Shown here in pieces: positions 35,147 through 46,797 of a DNA stretch of 64,000 nucleotides. The DNA is from Amborella trichopoda (taxonomy: Eukaryota > Streptophyta > Magnoliopsida > Amborellales > Amborellaceae): positions 661,581 to 725,580 of the forward strand of contig NW_006498469.1 in NCBI RefSeq assembly GCF_000471905.2, read 5' to 3'. Every line of letters begins with the position of its first letter. Position 1 is the first letter of the stretch. Both the position numbers and the translations under genes were made by a program. A model generated the notes under the pieces. The model was not told where the DNA came from, did not search any database, and saw only the letters and a list, made by a program, of their open reading frames with translations.

Positions 35147-36779
35147 TCAGGGATTAAGGTGTCGAAAAATGTGTTCAAACAGCTTGCCCCACCGATTGTT
35201 GTGCTTCAAGGGAAGAGAAAAGGACAACATTTGAAAAATTTCCTTCGACTTTATTACTTTTTTTTTTCCTAACCACAGGACCATGTGAACGTCGAAGAGA
35301 TTCACACAATGCTGCAACTAGGATGCTTAGATGTTGGGATGCATTGTTCGTAGGTCCGTCTGTGGAGACTTTAGGGGCAGAAGAGAATTTTTTGAGGGAT
35401 CCTATCAAAGTCCTCACCCTCAAGGGACTAGTTGTGATTCTGATAGTTGAGGATTTTGTACGGACTTTATTGATTAGAATCAAGCTCATCTCGCAATTGA
35501 GTGCCATGTTGAAGGGCATTGTTCCCATTTGGTCAGGGTTTATTTGCATCCTTTGGTGTTGAACCATGTTTCGAGGATTTTGTGAATGGTGTGCTGAAGG
35601 GCATTCTGTCAGCGCCATCTACTTTGTGCACTAGTTATTCCTCGGCAAGTAGGGTACCTCAGTTTATCGAGGTGACCAGCTTATAACCCTTAGCCACTAC
35701 TGTGTAGTTCTGACGATCAAGATACCACTTGATCCTGATTATGGCATCAAAGTCATGACTGACTTAACCTTCTTGAGGCATCTTCAACATTTTTGGAGTG
35801 TGCTGGTAACTTGAGAATGATGCTCTTCTTCATGAGACTTGTCTTGCTTTCTTGGCAAATCTTCTGCTCATCGAGTCCTTCCTACGAATGGACTCAGGCT
35901 GTTGGAATATTTTCCTTGAGGCTTGTATTTTTGGGTCCTGGTATTGTGACATCAGGGATTTTTCTTTTGAATGTGGGTTGAAGTCATCTGAAGGGGCGAG
36001 TGCTACATCAAACTGCTTATTGGTCCAAGCGTCCTTTGTGGATTTTCACTTGGGCTTAGAAGCGGCACCGTAGAGACAGTTTTCACCAACTTCCTTTTAT
36101 TTGGAGCTCTTTTACTTATGAACTTTCTGCCATGTCCACCCTTATTTTCCTTTTTTACTCACGATGCCCTTTCGGGGTTTTCATCGTGCCCGGGTTTTTT
36201 TTTTTTCTATTTTCATGGAACTCTTTTAGTCATGGCTTCATGACCATGCCCATCCATCATTTTTACTCATGACGTTCCCTTGTCCAGGTGTATACCATGC
36301 CCGTTATTTTGTTTTTTGTTTTTTTTTTGTGAAGGTGTGTTTAGGGTCATGTCTTCAGGACCTGTGCGAAGCAGTTTAATGTCAGACGGCCAGGACGTGC
36401 ACTACAGTTTTAAAGTCATACAACTAGACCGTGGTGGGGATGGATGACAGTCTATGGAGGCCATGGAGTGAGTATGATTGTAGTTTTAGCTTGCTTTGGG
36501 GAGATGGCACGAGACTACCTATGAACGATGGGTAATGTATGAAAGGAAGGTGGAAAGTGGTGACTCACTAATTGACGACGAGTATGGATGGCGGAATGGA
36601 TCGCTGTCCTGTGAGCATGAGCAAAACTCACTAGGGAGTGATAGATGATGAAAATGAAGGAAGGTGAACTCACTGGGGAGTCGGTGAAGATGGTGCGCAC
36701 ATGAAATGGGTCGGTTAGGAAAGGCATGCATGAAGATGCACATAAAGGGCATGTGCACGTATGTGGTGGATGCATTTAA

Positions 36780-37165
36780 GGTCATGCCTCTCAGACCTGT
36801 TCTAAGCAGTTTAACGTCATGTGGCCAGAACATGCACTATGGTTTTAGGTCATATAGCTTGGACCTTGGCTATGCGGTTTAGAGTCCTGCAGCTTGGACC
36901 ATGCAGTTTAAGGTCGTGCAACTAGACCTTCGCTACAGTTTAAGGTCATATAGTTCAGACCAGGGTGCTGAAGCTTTTAACGTCATGCGGTTAGGACGTG
37001 TACTATAATTTAGGGTCCTATAGTTTGGACCGTGCAGTTTAAGGTCGTGATGCTAGACCTCCGCTACAGTTTATGGTCATATAGTTTGGACCATGCAATT
37101 TAGGGTCGTGCACCTAGACCAAGGCTATGCAGTTTAAGGCCATGCAGCATGGACCGAGGCGTGGG
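36780..37165. repeat. GTTTAAGGTC(G/A)TGCAGC minisatellite in element A
   Basis: Irregular units of about 25-40 bp with GCAGTTTAAGGTC-TGCA-CTTGGACC. The same family is at 51420-52545 in element B, where the last units have an exact 35-bp period. Confidence 0.8.
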
Positions 37166-37214
37166 TTTCCATGTGGGTTAAGCTGCATGGGAAATAAGTC
37201 TGTAGATGGGAATC

Positions 37215-37540
37215 TGACTCCCTGGGGATAAAATGGTTCAGGCTAACAAGGGGCTCAGATGGGAAGACCGACTTCATTGGGGATAATGAGAGCAAGTGTG
37301 GTTCCCTTATAGGTGAAAAATGGTACTCAACTCCTTGAGGATAGGATAACTAGGTGCAAGGCAGGCCCATTAGGGGTCGCAGTGGTAAAAATGACCCTAA
37401 CTCCGTTGGAGATAATGGTTTGCAGTAATGGTATGACTGCTACTGGGGATGAGAAGTCATGGCCTAGGTTGGACGACCTGGGTACCACTCTACTAGGGAT
37501 AATAGGTCACAGTCAGCAACTCTACTGGGGATAACAATAG
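37215..37540. repeat. GGGGATAAtg-type irregular repeats
   Basis: Repeated ACTCC(C/G)T-GGGGATAATGG phrases every 35-60 bp; related phrases at 51700-51990 in element B. Degenerate. Confidence 0.55.
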
Positions 37541-38015
37541 TAGAACACAAACGGATTTAGCATGCGGCTTGCAGCAATGCTCATTTCTTGAACACCCAGT
37601 CGACGCTGGGTCTTATGAAAACGCAGCCGGCGCTGAGGTCGACCAATATTATTTCTTAAATACCCGGAAGATGCTGAGGTTTAAAAAACGTAGCCAACAA
37701 TGAGGGCAGTCGTGCTAACTCTTGAACATATCCGGCTCCGAGTTACTGAGAACACATCCAGCGTTAAAGTTATTAAAAACACAGCCAGTGCTGGGTAGTT
37801 TCGTTAACATAGCCGGTGCTGGGTGTAGGTTAGTGTTCGGGCTCTGACCCGAGCCTGACCCGGTCCTGGTCTGTGTTGCATGGGATTTTATGGGCGGCAG
37901 AACTTTGCTTAGGCCTCAAGTCAGGACCCGACCCGGTCCGGCCCATTGACGTTTGACCTTCTTTGACGTGGCAGGGATTCTTAATTCGTGAGGGGCATTT
38001 GAGGAAAGCATCGAC

Positions 38016-38022
38016 TATATAA
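38016..38022 (+). promoter_or_regulatory. TATA-like motif, plus strand, in A 3' UTR
   Basis: GACTATATAACGG, antisense to the element. Its position corresponds to the TATA at 52766 in B, which precedes that element's antisense ORF. In A the downstream ORF is gone. Confidence 0.35.
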
Positions 38023-39293
38023 CGGGGGGTAAACCCCATTTTCATTGTTTCACCAAAGGATAAAAACTTAAGGTAAAAAATTTTTAAGGTGAGAAGGTAG
38101 TTTTCGATGAGTGCTTTGGCAAACACACAGGGGATTCCAGCCAAGTTAGAAGTTTTGCCAGTGAGCAGGGGAGGTTCCGGCTAAGCCAGCGAGGAAGGCC
38201 GTGCTTTTGTGAGGTTGCATGAATTTGCAGTGAGAAGAAAGGGAGTTCATCAGGAAGCAAGGGAACTCTGGCTGTGATTTTGAGAGTTCTGGTGAACGGA
38301 AGAAGAAGGGGAAATTACAATAGAGGTCTGTCCAGGAAGTTTTGCTAGTTTTTAGCAGTTTTCCGGTGGGTGCGCAATGGTTTTCCGGTGACTTGAAGAA
38401 CGGTTGCAGAGGCTTTTCGATGGGAAAGGAAATTCTCGACGGAACTCGAAGGCTATGAGGAGATGGATCGTAGCTGAAGCTGGACGGTTGCAGGAAGGTG
38501 AACAGTCATGATTCCACATGTGTGAGACGTGTGTTAGGCTAGGATGTGGTGACGGTTGTCATTGGAAATCGTGGAATCATCAGGGAGGTGAAACGTCTTA
38601 CGCCAAAAAATGAGGAGTCACAGGAATCGAGGGGGCGTGGGAAAATTAAAAGTCATCGGGGGGTGAATAGTCATGGTGGCATTGACTTAGGATATGCAGC
38701 AGACGCTGGATCTTTTTTAAAAGCATAGCCGACGTTGACATAGCCGGCGTTGATCCTTAAGAAAGGTAGCTTGCACTGGGAGGTAGAATCATAGTCGACG
38801 CTAACCTTCGGAAGACACAGTTGGCCCTAGCCTCAAAAAAGTCAGCCGGCACTGGGAGTTAGCAACACAGCAAGTGCTAAGCTTTGAGTGCACAATCGGC
38901 ACTAGCCTCAAACGGCGTTTATCAGTGCATGGTGGGCATCATGATGCGCACGATGTTGCTCGCATGTGACAGTGAGTGGCATCTGGGAATTGTTGTGCAC
39001 GACGATGAGTCATGTGCGCCGATGTTCACGCACGACACTGACTTTGGTAGGCAAAGGGTGGTGACCAGTGGTAAGGCCCGGCTTATGATGCCCGTTGAAA
39101 GCCAAGTCCTCTAGCACAATAGTGAAATCCATGTTGTTTTGTGGAAGGGCATCCACTATGAACAAGGTATGCTCTCCGTCATAGGCCAGTTCCTCGCCAG
39201 AGAAGTCTGCTTTGTATGTTTGATTTGCTCGTCAGATGAATTGAAGCTGACCTGAAAATGGTTGGCTTCTTCTTTTAGCCTGTAACCATCCTC

Positions 39294-39371
39294 TTTGGTG
39301 GTTTTGCTTCTTCTTCATGAGGAGAGCATTTCTTTGGTGGTTTTGATTCTTCTTCATGAGGAGAGCATTTA
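39294..39371. repeat. 39-bp tandem duplication
   Basis: Two copies of TTTGGTGGTTTTGCTTCTTC with the following CATGAGGAGAGCATT, flanked on both sides by GTAACCATCCTC. Just downstream (minus sense) of A's integrase stop. Confidence 0.8.
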
Positions 39372-39599
39372 TTTTTGACATGTAACCATCCTCTTATCCT
39401 CAGATGCAAGAGAAACACCTCGGGTGTCAACTGTTCTCTTTTCCTCATATACAAGAGACTTGTAACCTCCTCATAATGGGCTTTTTGACTTACTGTGATA
39501 AAAGAGTTAAAATTTGTGTTTGGACTGTCTTGTTCATTTTCTTTTTACCCTCCTTTTTAAATCTTTTGCTGTTGCTAATCATGTCTTTTTGAGTATGCA

Positions 39600-40910
39600 T
39601 CATGGGTAGTATTTCTTTAGGTATCGCCCATTGATAGGGGGCATTGCCTCCTCTCCATTAGGATGTGCTAGTATGTAAGCTCCATATGGCGAGACCTTTT
39701 TGATTATAAAGGGACCTTCACACTTGGGTTCAAAATTCCCTTTGTACCGTCCATGCATAACAATCGGCCTTTTGACAGCTAGAACAAGATCTCCATGGGT
39801 GAATGAGCGAGCCTTGACTAACTTGTCAAAGGTTTTCTTCATTGTCCCTTGATTGTGCTCAAGATTCTGCTGGGCTTGCAATCTCTTTTCATCAAGCGCA
39901 TCCAATTCTTGATAGCGAAGCTTGACTCTCTCATCTTCAGTCTGTCCTTGCTGTCTGGCGACTCGTAACGAGGGTAGTTGAATCTCGAGGGGTAAGTTTT
40001 CCTCACCTCCATAGACCAAGGAATAGGGAGTGGAATCAGTGTTACTTGTGTGGTAGTGCGATAGGCCCAGAAGGCTTCAAGAAGCTTCTCATGCCAGTTC
40101 TGCTTTGTCTTTGATACTAATTTCCTTAAAGCGTTGCACATGGTCTTATTGAATGCTTCAGCCAATCCGTTGGCTCGAGGTTGGTACATAGTTGAGTACC
40201 TCCACTCGAAACCAAACTGGTTAACCAAGCGATCAATGTGATGACTTCTGAACTGAGGGCCATTGTCCCAAGGAACTCCAAACCAATATATGATGTGATG
40301 TCGCATGAAATTGGCCACCGTTGCACTAGGAACTTGCTTGAGCGGGACTGCTTCAGCCCATTTAGGGAAATAGTCTGTCGCTGCTAGAATGAAGACATGA
40401 CCCATCATAGAAGGAGGGTCAATAGGCCCTACAATGTCCATACCCTATTGTGAGAAGGGCCATGATGCCACTGTAGGGTGTAGGGGTTCTGGAGGCTGGT
40501 GAAGAAGACTTGAGTGTATTTGGCACACCTAGTGTTTTAGCATAGTTTAAGAAATCAACAATCATCGAAATTCAATAATACCCCAATCTGCGTATCCGTT
40601 CATAAAACTTAGGACCGGATTGGTGGAGTTCACAAATGCCTGAGTGTACTTCTTCCAACACCTTATTTGCCTCTTGTGCATCCACACATCTAAGAAGAAT
40701 AATGTCAAATGATCGTCTGAAGAGATCATCTTCTTCAAGGAGGGTATACTTGGTAGACATTCGACGTACACTGTTGCGCTCGGCATGATCTTTTGAGAGC
40801 CTTCCATGTTTTAAGAAACTAGTGATTGGCTCTTTCCAATCTTCCACGCATATTGGGTCAAATAATTCTGGTTCTTGGTTTCGAACCTTAGCTCCTTGAC
40901 TCCGTGACAT
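39600..40910 (-). pseudogene. Element A integrase, broken
   Basis: Minus-strand pieces 40910-40572 (HHCC region, with EVHSGICELHQSGPKFYERI), 40441-39839 and 40019-39600. The core begins MDIVGPIDPPSM, keeping the first catalytic Asp, with ATDYFPKWAEAVPLKQV and GPQFRSHHIDRLVNQFGFEW, then NGLAEAFNKTMC with the Glu. The C-terminal part has YGGEENLPLEIQLPSLRVAR and YGAYILAHPNGEEAM, ending at the stop at 39600. The second Asp is removed by a small deletion (FGVPWDNGPQF). Frameshifts at about 40000 and 40560. It is the best-preserved integrase in the window but not functional. Confidence 0.85.
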
Positions 40911-40913
40911 TTC

Positions 40914-41480
40914 TTATTCAGCCTTGATTACTTCTTTAGCAGATAGAAGTGCTCGAAATGGAAAAGGAGGGCATTCGGGGAAGAGATTTCTCTCATCATC
41001 AGCATCTACCTCGGTTCTTAGTTCAATGTATCTCCATTCTGCCACCCAAATAAGCGTGGGTTCTGATATGGATAATTGAATTGTAGCCCTGAGTTTTGCA
41101 AGTGTATCAGCCTGAGAATTTAGCCTCTTGGGGATGTGACTCAAGGATACATCCTTAAACTAGGCCATATACGATTTTACAGTATCATGACTAGGCTTGA
41201 GGGTGTCTTTTCTCAAGTCATAGATTCCTTTGAGCTACCAGATAACCAACTTAGAGTCACCATAGATCTTGAGTTGCTCCAAGTGTAGATCAAAGGCTAT
41301 CTCCAATCCAATTATAAGGGCATGATATTCTGTTTTGTTATGGGAACCGGCCTCAACGAGAGAGAAAAAAAGTCTTTTGGAGTTAGGAATACCACTCCGA
41401 CACCCCCTCGATCAGATTGGAAGGCTCCGTCAAAGTACATTTACCATGCTTGAGGAAGCTCTGCACATAATAATTCTTCA
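40914..41480 (-). pseudogene. Element A archaeal-type RNase H (aRNH)
   Basis: Read across frames 41589-41383 and 41144-40914 with stops between: YFDGAFQSDRGG, SHNKTEYHALIIGLEIAFDL, YGDSKLVIW, MSHIPKRLNSQADTLAKL. Carries the Asp, Glu, Asp pattern. Same position and type as in element D, diagnostic of the Tat clade. Confidence 0.75.
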
Positions 41481-41494
41481 TTAGGGAAGTTGCT

Positions 41495-42085
41495 TCATAA
41501 AGGAGATTCCGTCGGTACGGGGTGTGCTGCGAGAAAATCAGCCCAGGCTTGGCCCTTGATGGCCTTTTGTGGGACATATGCGATGTCAAATTCCATCAGT
41601 AATAATGCCCACTTAGCAAGCCATCCTGATAGGCATCGACGTGTCATGAGAAACTTTACAGGATTTGCTTTTGATATGAGTTTCACTTTATGACCGAGTA
41701 AGTAGTGACAGAATTTTTGTACTGCAAAGATCAGAGCAAGGCACATCTTTTCAATAGGGGGATAATTCTTCTCAGCCCCTTGCATCTTATGTTTGAGATA
41801 GTATAACGCGGTCTCTTTCCCCTCGTCATTGTTTTGTGCAAATAATGCTCCAAGCGACTAGTCCAAAGTGGTCATGTAGGAGATAAGTGGTCTTCCCAAC
41901 ACTGGTGTATACACTGGAGGATTGAGCAAATACTGCTTGATGTCATCAAGTGCTGCCCAACATGCTTCATCCCAAATGAATGGGGTATCCTTCTTCAACA
42001 GGTGCGTGAAAGACCTGCAGCGACCCAAGAGGTTTGGGATAAACCTGCGGATGTAAGCAAGCGGCCTTTGAAGGGACCGTAATTA
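41495..42085 (-). pseudogene. Element A RNase H
   Basis: Open at 41785-41495 with EKNYPPIEKMCLALIFAVQK, HYLLGHKVKLISKANPVKFL, LAKWALLLMEFDIAYVPQ, then GQAWADFLAAHPVP. The upstream half (42085-41790) is stop-broken but reads WDEACWAALDDIKQYLLNPP. Canonical gypsy RNase H after RT. Confidence 0.8.
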
Positions 42086-43177
42086 TCACAGTGTATTGGG
42101 TGGTGGCATTTCCTGGATCACCTTGATCTTGACTGGTTCGACCTCCAATCCCCTGTGTCTTACAATGAAACCCAAGAATTTTTCGTAGTGCACATCAAAG
42201 GCGCATTTCAGCAGATTCTTTTTGAGCTGATGAAGGCATAATCTTGCGAACACCTTTTCAAGATCTTTCATGTGAGCTTCTTTCTCCTCGGATTTCACCA
42301 CCAAGTCATCGACATAACATTCGATCTCCTTATGCATCATGTGGTTAAAGATGGTCATCATTGCTCTTTGATACGTTGCATCGGCGTTCTTCAATCCAAA
42401 AGGTATCATTGTATAGTAAAAGACTCCTTTTGAAATCAGAAACACGGTGGCGTCCTTGTCTTCTGGGGTCATCAGTATCTGGTTGTACCCGGAGTATCCA
42501 TCAATGAAAGAGAAGATCTGATAGTGAGCTGTGGAGTCAATGAGCATTTCTATAAATGGTAATAGAAAGTCATCCTTAAGGAAAGTGGTACTGAGATCGT
42601 GGAAGTCGATGTAGACCCTGATTTGACTATTTTTCTTCTTGACTGGCACAACATTTACCAGCCATTTTGGGCACTTGACTTTGCGAATGAAGCCTGCTTG
42701 CTTAAGTTTGGTTACCTCAGCATTTATCTACATTTCAAGATCAGGCCTGAACCTTCTTGATTTCTGTTTGACGGGTTTGACAATCGGATTGATGCCCAAA
42801 CTATGAATGACAAGTTGGGGATCTAAACCAGGCATCTCATGGTAATGCCAAGCAAAGACATCTCGATTTGCTCTTAAAAAGGCAGTGAAATCATTTTTCT
42901 CCTCTAGAGACATATTTACTGAAATGAAGGTCGGCTTGGGATCAGCTTCATCCCCTAGGTTTATCTCTTCTAGTACATCAGCTGTGGCTTGGCCGCCTTC
43001 TTCCCTTTCTTCTGGGGCTTCCTGCAACTCGTCATCATTATGCTCTGAGGATTTCCCATTAACTTCAAATGTAGAGGCCCATGATCCTGACGTCTCTACT
43101 TCCAATAAGGTTCTAGTGTAGGTCATGATTTCTGTACCCTCCCTGAATTGAGGAGCAGAGGGGTCGCCTTCAAGCAT
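42086..43177 (-). pseudogene. Element A reverse transcriptase
   Basis: Frame 43177-42728 has the N-terminal part (FLRANRDVFAWHYHEMPGLD, KPVKQKSRRFRPDLEM). After one stop, 42649-42086 carries PVKKKNSQIRVYIDFHDLST, IDGYSGYNQILMTPEDKDA, YTMIPFGLKNADATYQRAM and the catalytic YVDDLVVKSEEKEA. A stop between HDLS-containing and upstream pieces, plus the loss of the usual C in VYIDF, mark decay, but most of the domain survives. Confidence 0.85.
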
Positions 43178-43336
43178 ATCAGGCTGTAGAAGACTAGTTT
43201 GAAGGTTATAAAGAAATTGAGAAACACCCTTGCAGGGATTATCCGATTCTTGACTGGGTGTTGGCGGTGCTTAGTTTGGGCTAGCTGATACTTCACAGAC
43301 CTGTATCATGTGGCAAGCTTCTTGAGACTAGAAGCT

Positions 43337-43729
43337 CTATCCTCTAGATTCTCTCAGTCTCTGCTCGAAGTCGGGCGTAGGGGGCCATTGGGGTTTCTTT
43401 GGCTTGGACTTCCTGTGCTTTTTAGTAGAGGAATATGGCTCAAACCGAGCTTGAGTAGCCAGGGCGTCAGCAATTGTTAAGAATCCAGCCGCCTGGGCTA
43501 ACATCTTTCTCAACCGCCTCCGTTGCATCTTGCTTATGTTGATTCCTTCAAATTCTCGATCAAGGGCATCGAAGTCTGGACATTGCATGGCTGTACTTGC
43601 TGGAGACACCGAAGAGGTGGAGGGGGAAGAAGAAGAAGAAGAAGTGTTAGTAGGTGAGGGGGATTTAAGGTCATTCCCCTCGTTGGACCTATTTAGGCAG
43701 AGTTTTACGTCATCACCAGAATGGGACAT
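43337..43729 (-). pseudogene. Element A gag-pro linker; protease missing
   Basis: Ser/Thr/Pro-rich segment (CLNRSNEGNDLKSPSP) followed by FDALDREFEGINISKMQRRR and a basic tail, matching 57028-56669 in element B (FDTLKKVFGG). In B the protease comes next. In A only about 160 bp separate this piece from RT, and no protease motif is present: the PR domain has been deleted. Confidence 0.65.
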
Positions 43730-44234
43730 GTGTATGGAGTCTTTTAGATCTTTATCCTGCTTAGATCGTTGGGGAGTGCTTTTAACATCATCGCCCTCAT
43801 TGGAAATGTGTTGAGTGAGGGATGACCCCGGGATGTCCTCTTGATGAGGTAAAGGGGGAAGGATGATTGCATCAGGGATGAATCTTGTAAAGTTGGCAAG
43901 GGAGGAAGAGGCTCGAGGAACTCTTACTAGACTGGCGGTTGAGGAGGCTTGTTCCGTCTGAGAGCCCTTCTTGGGGTCTGTCTCCTCTTGGGTGCATTTG
44001 GAGGTGCTTGATTCATCTCACTAGGTTTGTGGACAGCCTAGCTTGACGAATAGCCTCTCATTTTAACAACTTAAGTCTGCTTCGCCCGTGATAGACTCTC
44101 CATGGTTGGGAAGTTGAGGGTTCAGTACGATCCGAATCATCATTAAGTAGGTCTTGTGTCGGGAGGTCCTCTTGCACCGATGGAGCTATGATATGGGGGT
44201 CCCCTTGTGTAATGTTACAGGATTCATGGCATTC

Positions 44235-45010
44235 CTATATTTTCTTTGCGATTATCTCATGAAAACTACCGCATTCGCTCATATCATGTCCCCATATTTG
44301 ATGGTACGAGCACCATTGGTTTTCTATTTCCTTAGCAAGGCGCTTGGGTTGCCTTGCTGGCTTTGGTGTGATAAGGCCTAGTTGGAGCATCATGACAAAG
44401 AAGGCTTGAAGGAGATCAATCGCATCATCTTCTTCATTGACAGTTACTATGTGAGAGGCTTCTGTTGCCCCGATCGCCTTCTTGAGTTCCTCAAGCTTAA
44501 TCTGACCCTTTTGGATCAAAGCCTCGATGAGGTCTTTAAGTGTATAACAGTCCTCCATGGGGTGATTTACCCTTCGATGATAGGCATAGTATTTTTCATG
44601 CATATCAAGACCAACTTGGTCAGGAAACTTGCTCTCGATTAATTCAACCATGTTCTGTTCCAGCAACAATCTGAGCAATGCAGACACCCATTCCTTTTCA
44701 AAGGGATAAACTTTATTCTAATGGGCGATTCAATATTCACTTTGATTAAGGTTCACTGGTGGAGGCACTCGATTATATAAGTGCTGCTGTTTGCCTGCCT
44801 AAGGTGTTGTATTTGCTATGCCGACAGCCGTGGAGAGGTCCAAAGTTTGGGAGGTGGCCTTCTTTGGATCATTAACTGTGACAACTGTACTGATCACTTC
44901 CTTTTGTTGGTTGCCTCAAGCGTTGGCTCGAGAATTACCATTGCCTCGGTTGTTTGCCAAATTTGATGACTGTTGTTGTGACCCATTATGATGGCGTGAA
45001 AAGCTCTCTA
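44235..45010 (-). pseudogene. Element A gag C-terminal part, truncated
   Basis: Frame 44687-44235 carries two CxYH-x-H-x-C zinc-binding motifs typical of Tat gag: KYYAYHRRVNHPMEDCYTL (the first Cys is Tyr) and QWCSYHQIWGHDMSECGSF. Upstream, 45010-44690 reads ESFSRHHNGSQQQSS, the region that in element B follows the gag core. At about 45011 gag is cut and joined directly to LTR sequence, so the capsid part, leader, PBS and LTR end are deleted. Confidence 0.75.
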
Positions 45011-45849
45011 TGCCAACCGACTTAGAGATTGAGGAATTTAAGGTGGGTTCGGGACTTACTCGGGCTGGCTAGCGTAGGTGCCCTCTTAAATCATGAAAAA
45101 AGCCTCCAATCGTAAAACTGGTTCGGAATTGCCTCCCTTGGCCTGTATTCTCCTGTTTCTACAATCACGCACATATGGAAAATGTTATAAGACAAGTGGG
45201 TCAAGGGACCCCATATGACCTTTGGGGAACGTACACTAGCTTGCACATTCAAAAAGAGGAGGAGAAGAATGAGAGAAGAAACATTGGGGTTGGAAGAATT
45301 TGACTAGACGGTGAGACTAATACAGTGGTTAAATTAGTAAGTAATTGACCCGGCGTGACAGTAGAACATGCTCGGTAACTCAGACTGGCTCATCAAAATT
45401 ACTACTAAATGACAGTACCAATGCCGAATACCTAGACACAATGGCTAGTCTGTCGTGGCGATAAAGCAGGCACAGTAACTTTGACCAGCACAACGACATT
45501 ACGTCTAAACAACAAAACTACCATGGAAGGCTAGTTTCGACCCCACTTAATCAAATGAAAGAATAAGAGGAAGAATAGAGATTTGAGAAAGAGAGAAAAG
45601 AAAAAGGATAAGAGAAGAAGAAAAGAATAGAGAGGAGGGGAGCAAAAGAAGGAAAGGAGAAGAAGATTGTGAGAGAAGATAGAGGGAAAAGAAAAGGTAA
45701 AGACAGAAACATACGACAATGAGAGAAGGAGAGAGAAAGCTTAGACAACGCTATGTCCCCATCGGCTGTGATGAGTAGGGACAAGAAAGAAAAGACACAA
45801 GTGGAGATGTTCTTCCGTCAACTTTGACAAAAGGAAGGGGAGAGAAGAC

Positions 45850-46165
45850 ATAAGCGGTGCTGAGCCTTCGTCGACTGTGTTAGAAGAAGAAGAAAGAGAA
45901 GACATAGATGGCACCGAGCCTTCGTCGGCTGTGGTGGAAGAAGAGGAAAGAGAAGACACAGGCGGCGTTAAGCCTTCACTGGCTGTGGTGGAAGAAGAGG
46001 AAAGAGAAGACATAGGCGGCACTGAGCCCTCGCTGGCTATGGTGGAAGAAGAGGAAAGAGAAGACACAGGTGGCACTAAGCCTTCGTCGGCTTAGGTGGA
46101 AGAAGAGGAAAGAGAAGACATAGGCGACGCTGAGCCCTCGCCGGCTTTGGTGGAAGAAGATAAGA
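45850..46165. repeat. 54-bp minisatellite in element A 5' LTR
   Basis: About six units of 54 bp (18 codons), GTGGAAGAAGAGGAAAGAGA + AGACACAGGCGGC..., open on both strands: plus gives VVEEEEREDTGG-type repeats, minus gives PPVSSLSSSSTTA-type repeats. Translations are by-products of a stop-free repeat. Confidence 0.85.
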
Positions 46166-46792
46166 GTTAGAGCACTGACGACAATGGACTTCACCATTTG
46201 GGACACAAGAGAGACAAAAGAGAGAGCACCGACAACAATGGACTTCGCCATCTGGGACACAAGAGAGAAAAGAGTGTTTTGACAGAGGCCCGACCTGGCA
46301 TCCAAGATAAGGCCCAGCTCACTGTTTGTTTCTCAAAAGCAAGAAGGCATCACACGCGAAAAGAGGTCTGCCATCGGTGAGTAGAGAAAAGAAAGAAGAG
46401 CAGGGAAAGAGAGACATGATAGACCAGAGGAGGAAGAGAGAGAAAGAGATAAAGATAAAAGCATGAAACAAAAACGGAGAAATGAGAGAGAAAGGAAGAG
46501 AGGAGAGAGAGATTGAGATGAGAGAGAAAAGGGGAGAGAGAAAAAGAGAGATAGAGATGAGAGAGAAAAGAGGAGAGAGAAAGAGAGATTGAGATGAGAG
46601 AGAAAAGAGGAGGAGAGAGAAAATTACCATATCGAGGGTTACCGACCCTTTTTTTCTCTCTCCTCTCTCTCTCTCCAAGATGCACCCACGAACTTAAGCA
46701 AGAAGTGAAATCTTTATTGAATGATTGAAGAATGAACCCAAGGTCCTTTACAATTAGGTTTTGCATGTTTATATAGAATTGGGCCGAAACAT

Positions 46793-46797
46793 GAGTG
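46793..46797. other. Target-site duplication of element B, left copy
   Basis: GAGTG here and AGGTG at 63277-63281 each differ by one base order/substitution from the GGGTG present at the same place in the uninterrupted LTR of A (33879-33885, CATGGGTGGATA). Five bp is the usual duplication for Ty3/gypsy. Confidence 0.6.

Larger units (their letters stand above)
35147..39599 (-). other. Element A 3' UTR, repeat-rich, no intact ORF
   Basis: Lies between the integrase stop (39600) and the 3' LTR. Collinear with B's 3' UTR: 35160-35240 with 49410-49460, 36040-36200 with 50660-50820, then TTTAAGGTC repeats, GGGGATAA repeats and a TATA-plus-leader block (38010-38530 with 52760-53420). The antisense ORF present in B at 53609-54603 is not recognisable here; 38540-39250 instead has CCGGCGCTGG-type repeats. 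Short frames on either strand show no domains. Confidence 0.6.
45011..46797 (-). repeat. Element A 5' LTR, R-U5 part (truncated and interrupted)
   Basis: Begins about 140 bp inside the LTR edge (compare 32160) and runs collinear with 32160-33880. Includes GA-rich blocks, the 54-bp repeats and a minus-strand TATA box (TATATAAAC, 46768-46776). It stops at 46797 where element B is inserted; the rest of this LTR resumes at 63282. Confidence 0.75.

Noticed and set aside
34477..35272. Several overlapping frames on both strands (34477-34744, 34952-35272)
   Set aside because: Lie in LTR U3 sequence repeated at 48780 and 63780 with different frames; no conservation as protein.
43530..43814. 94-codon plus-strand frame rich in Glu
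   Set aside because: Complement of the Ser-rich gag-pro linker of element A.
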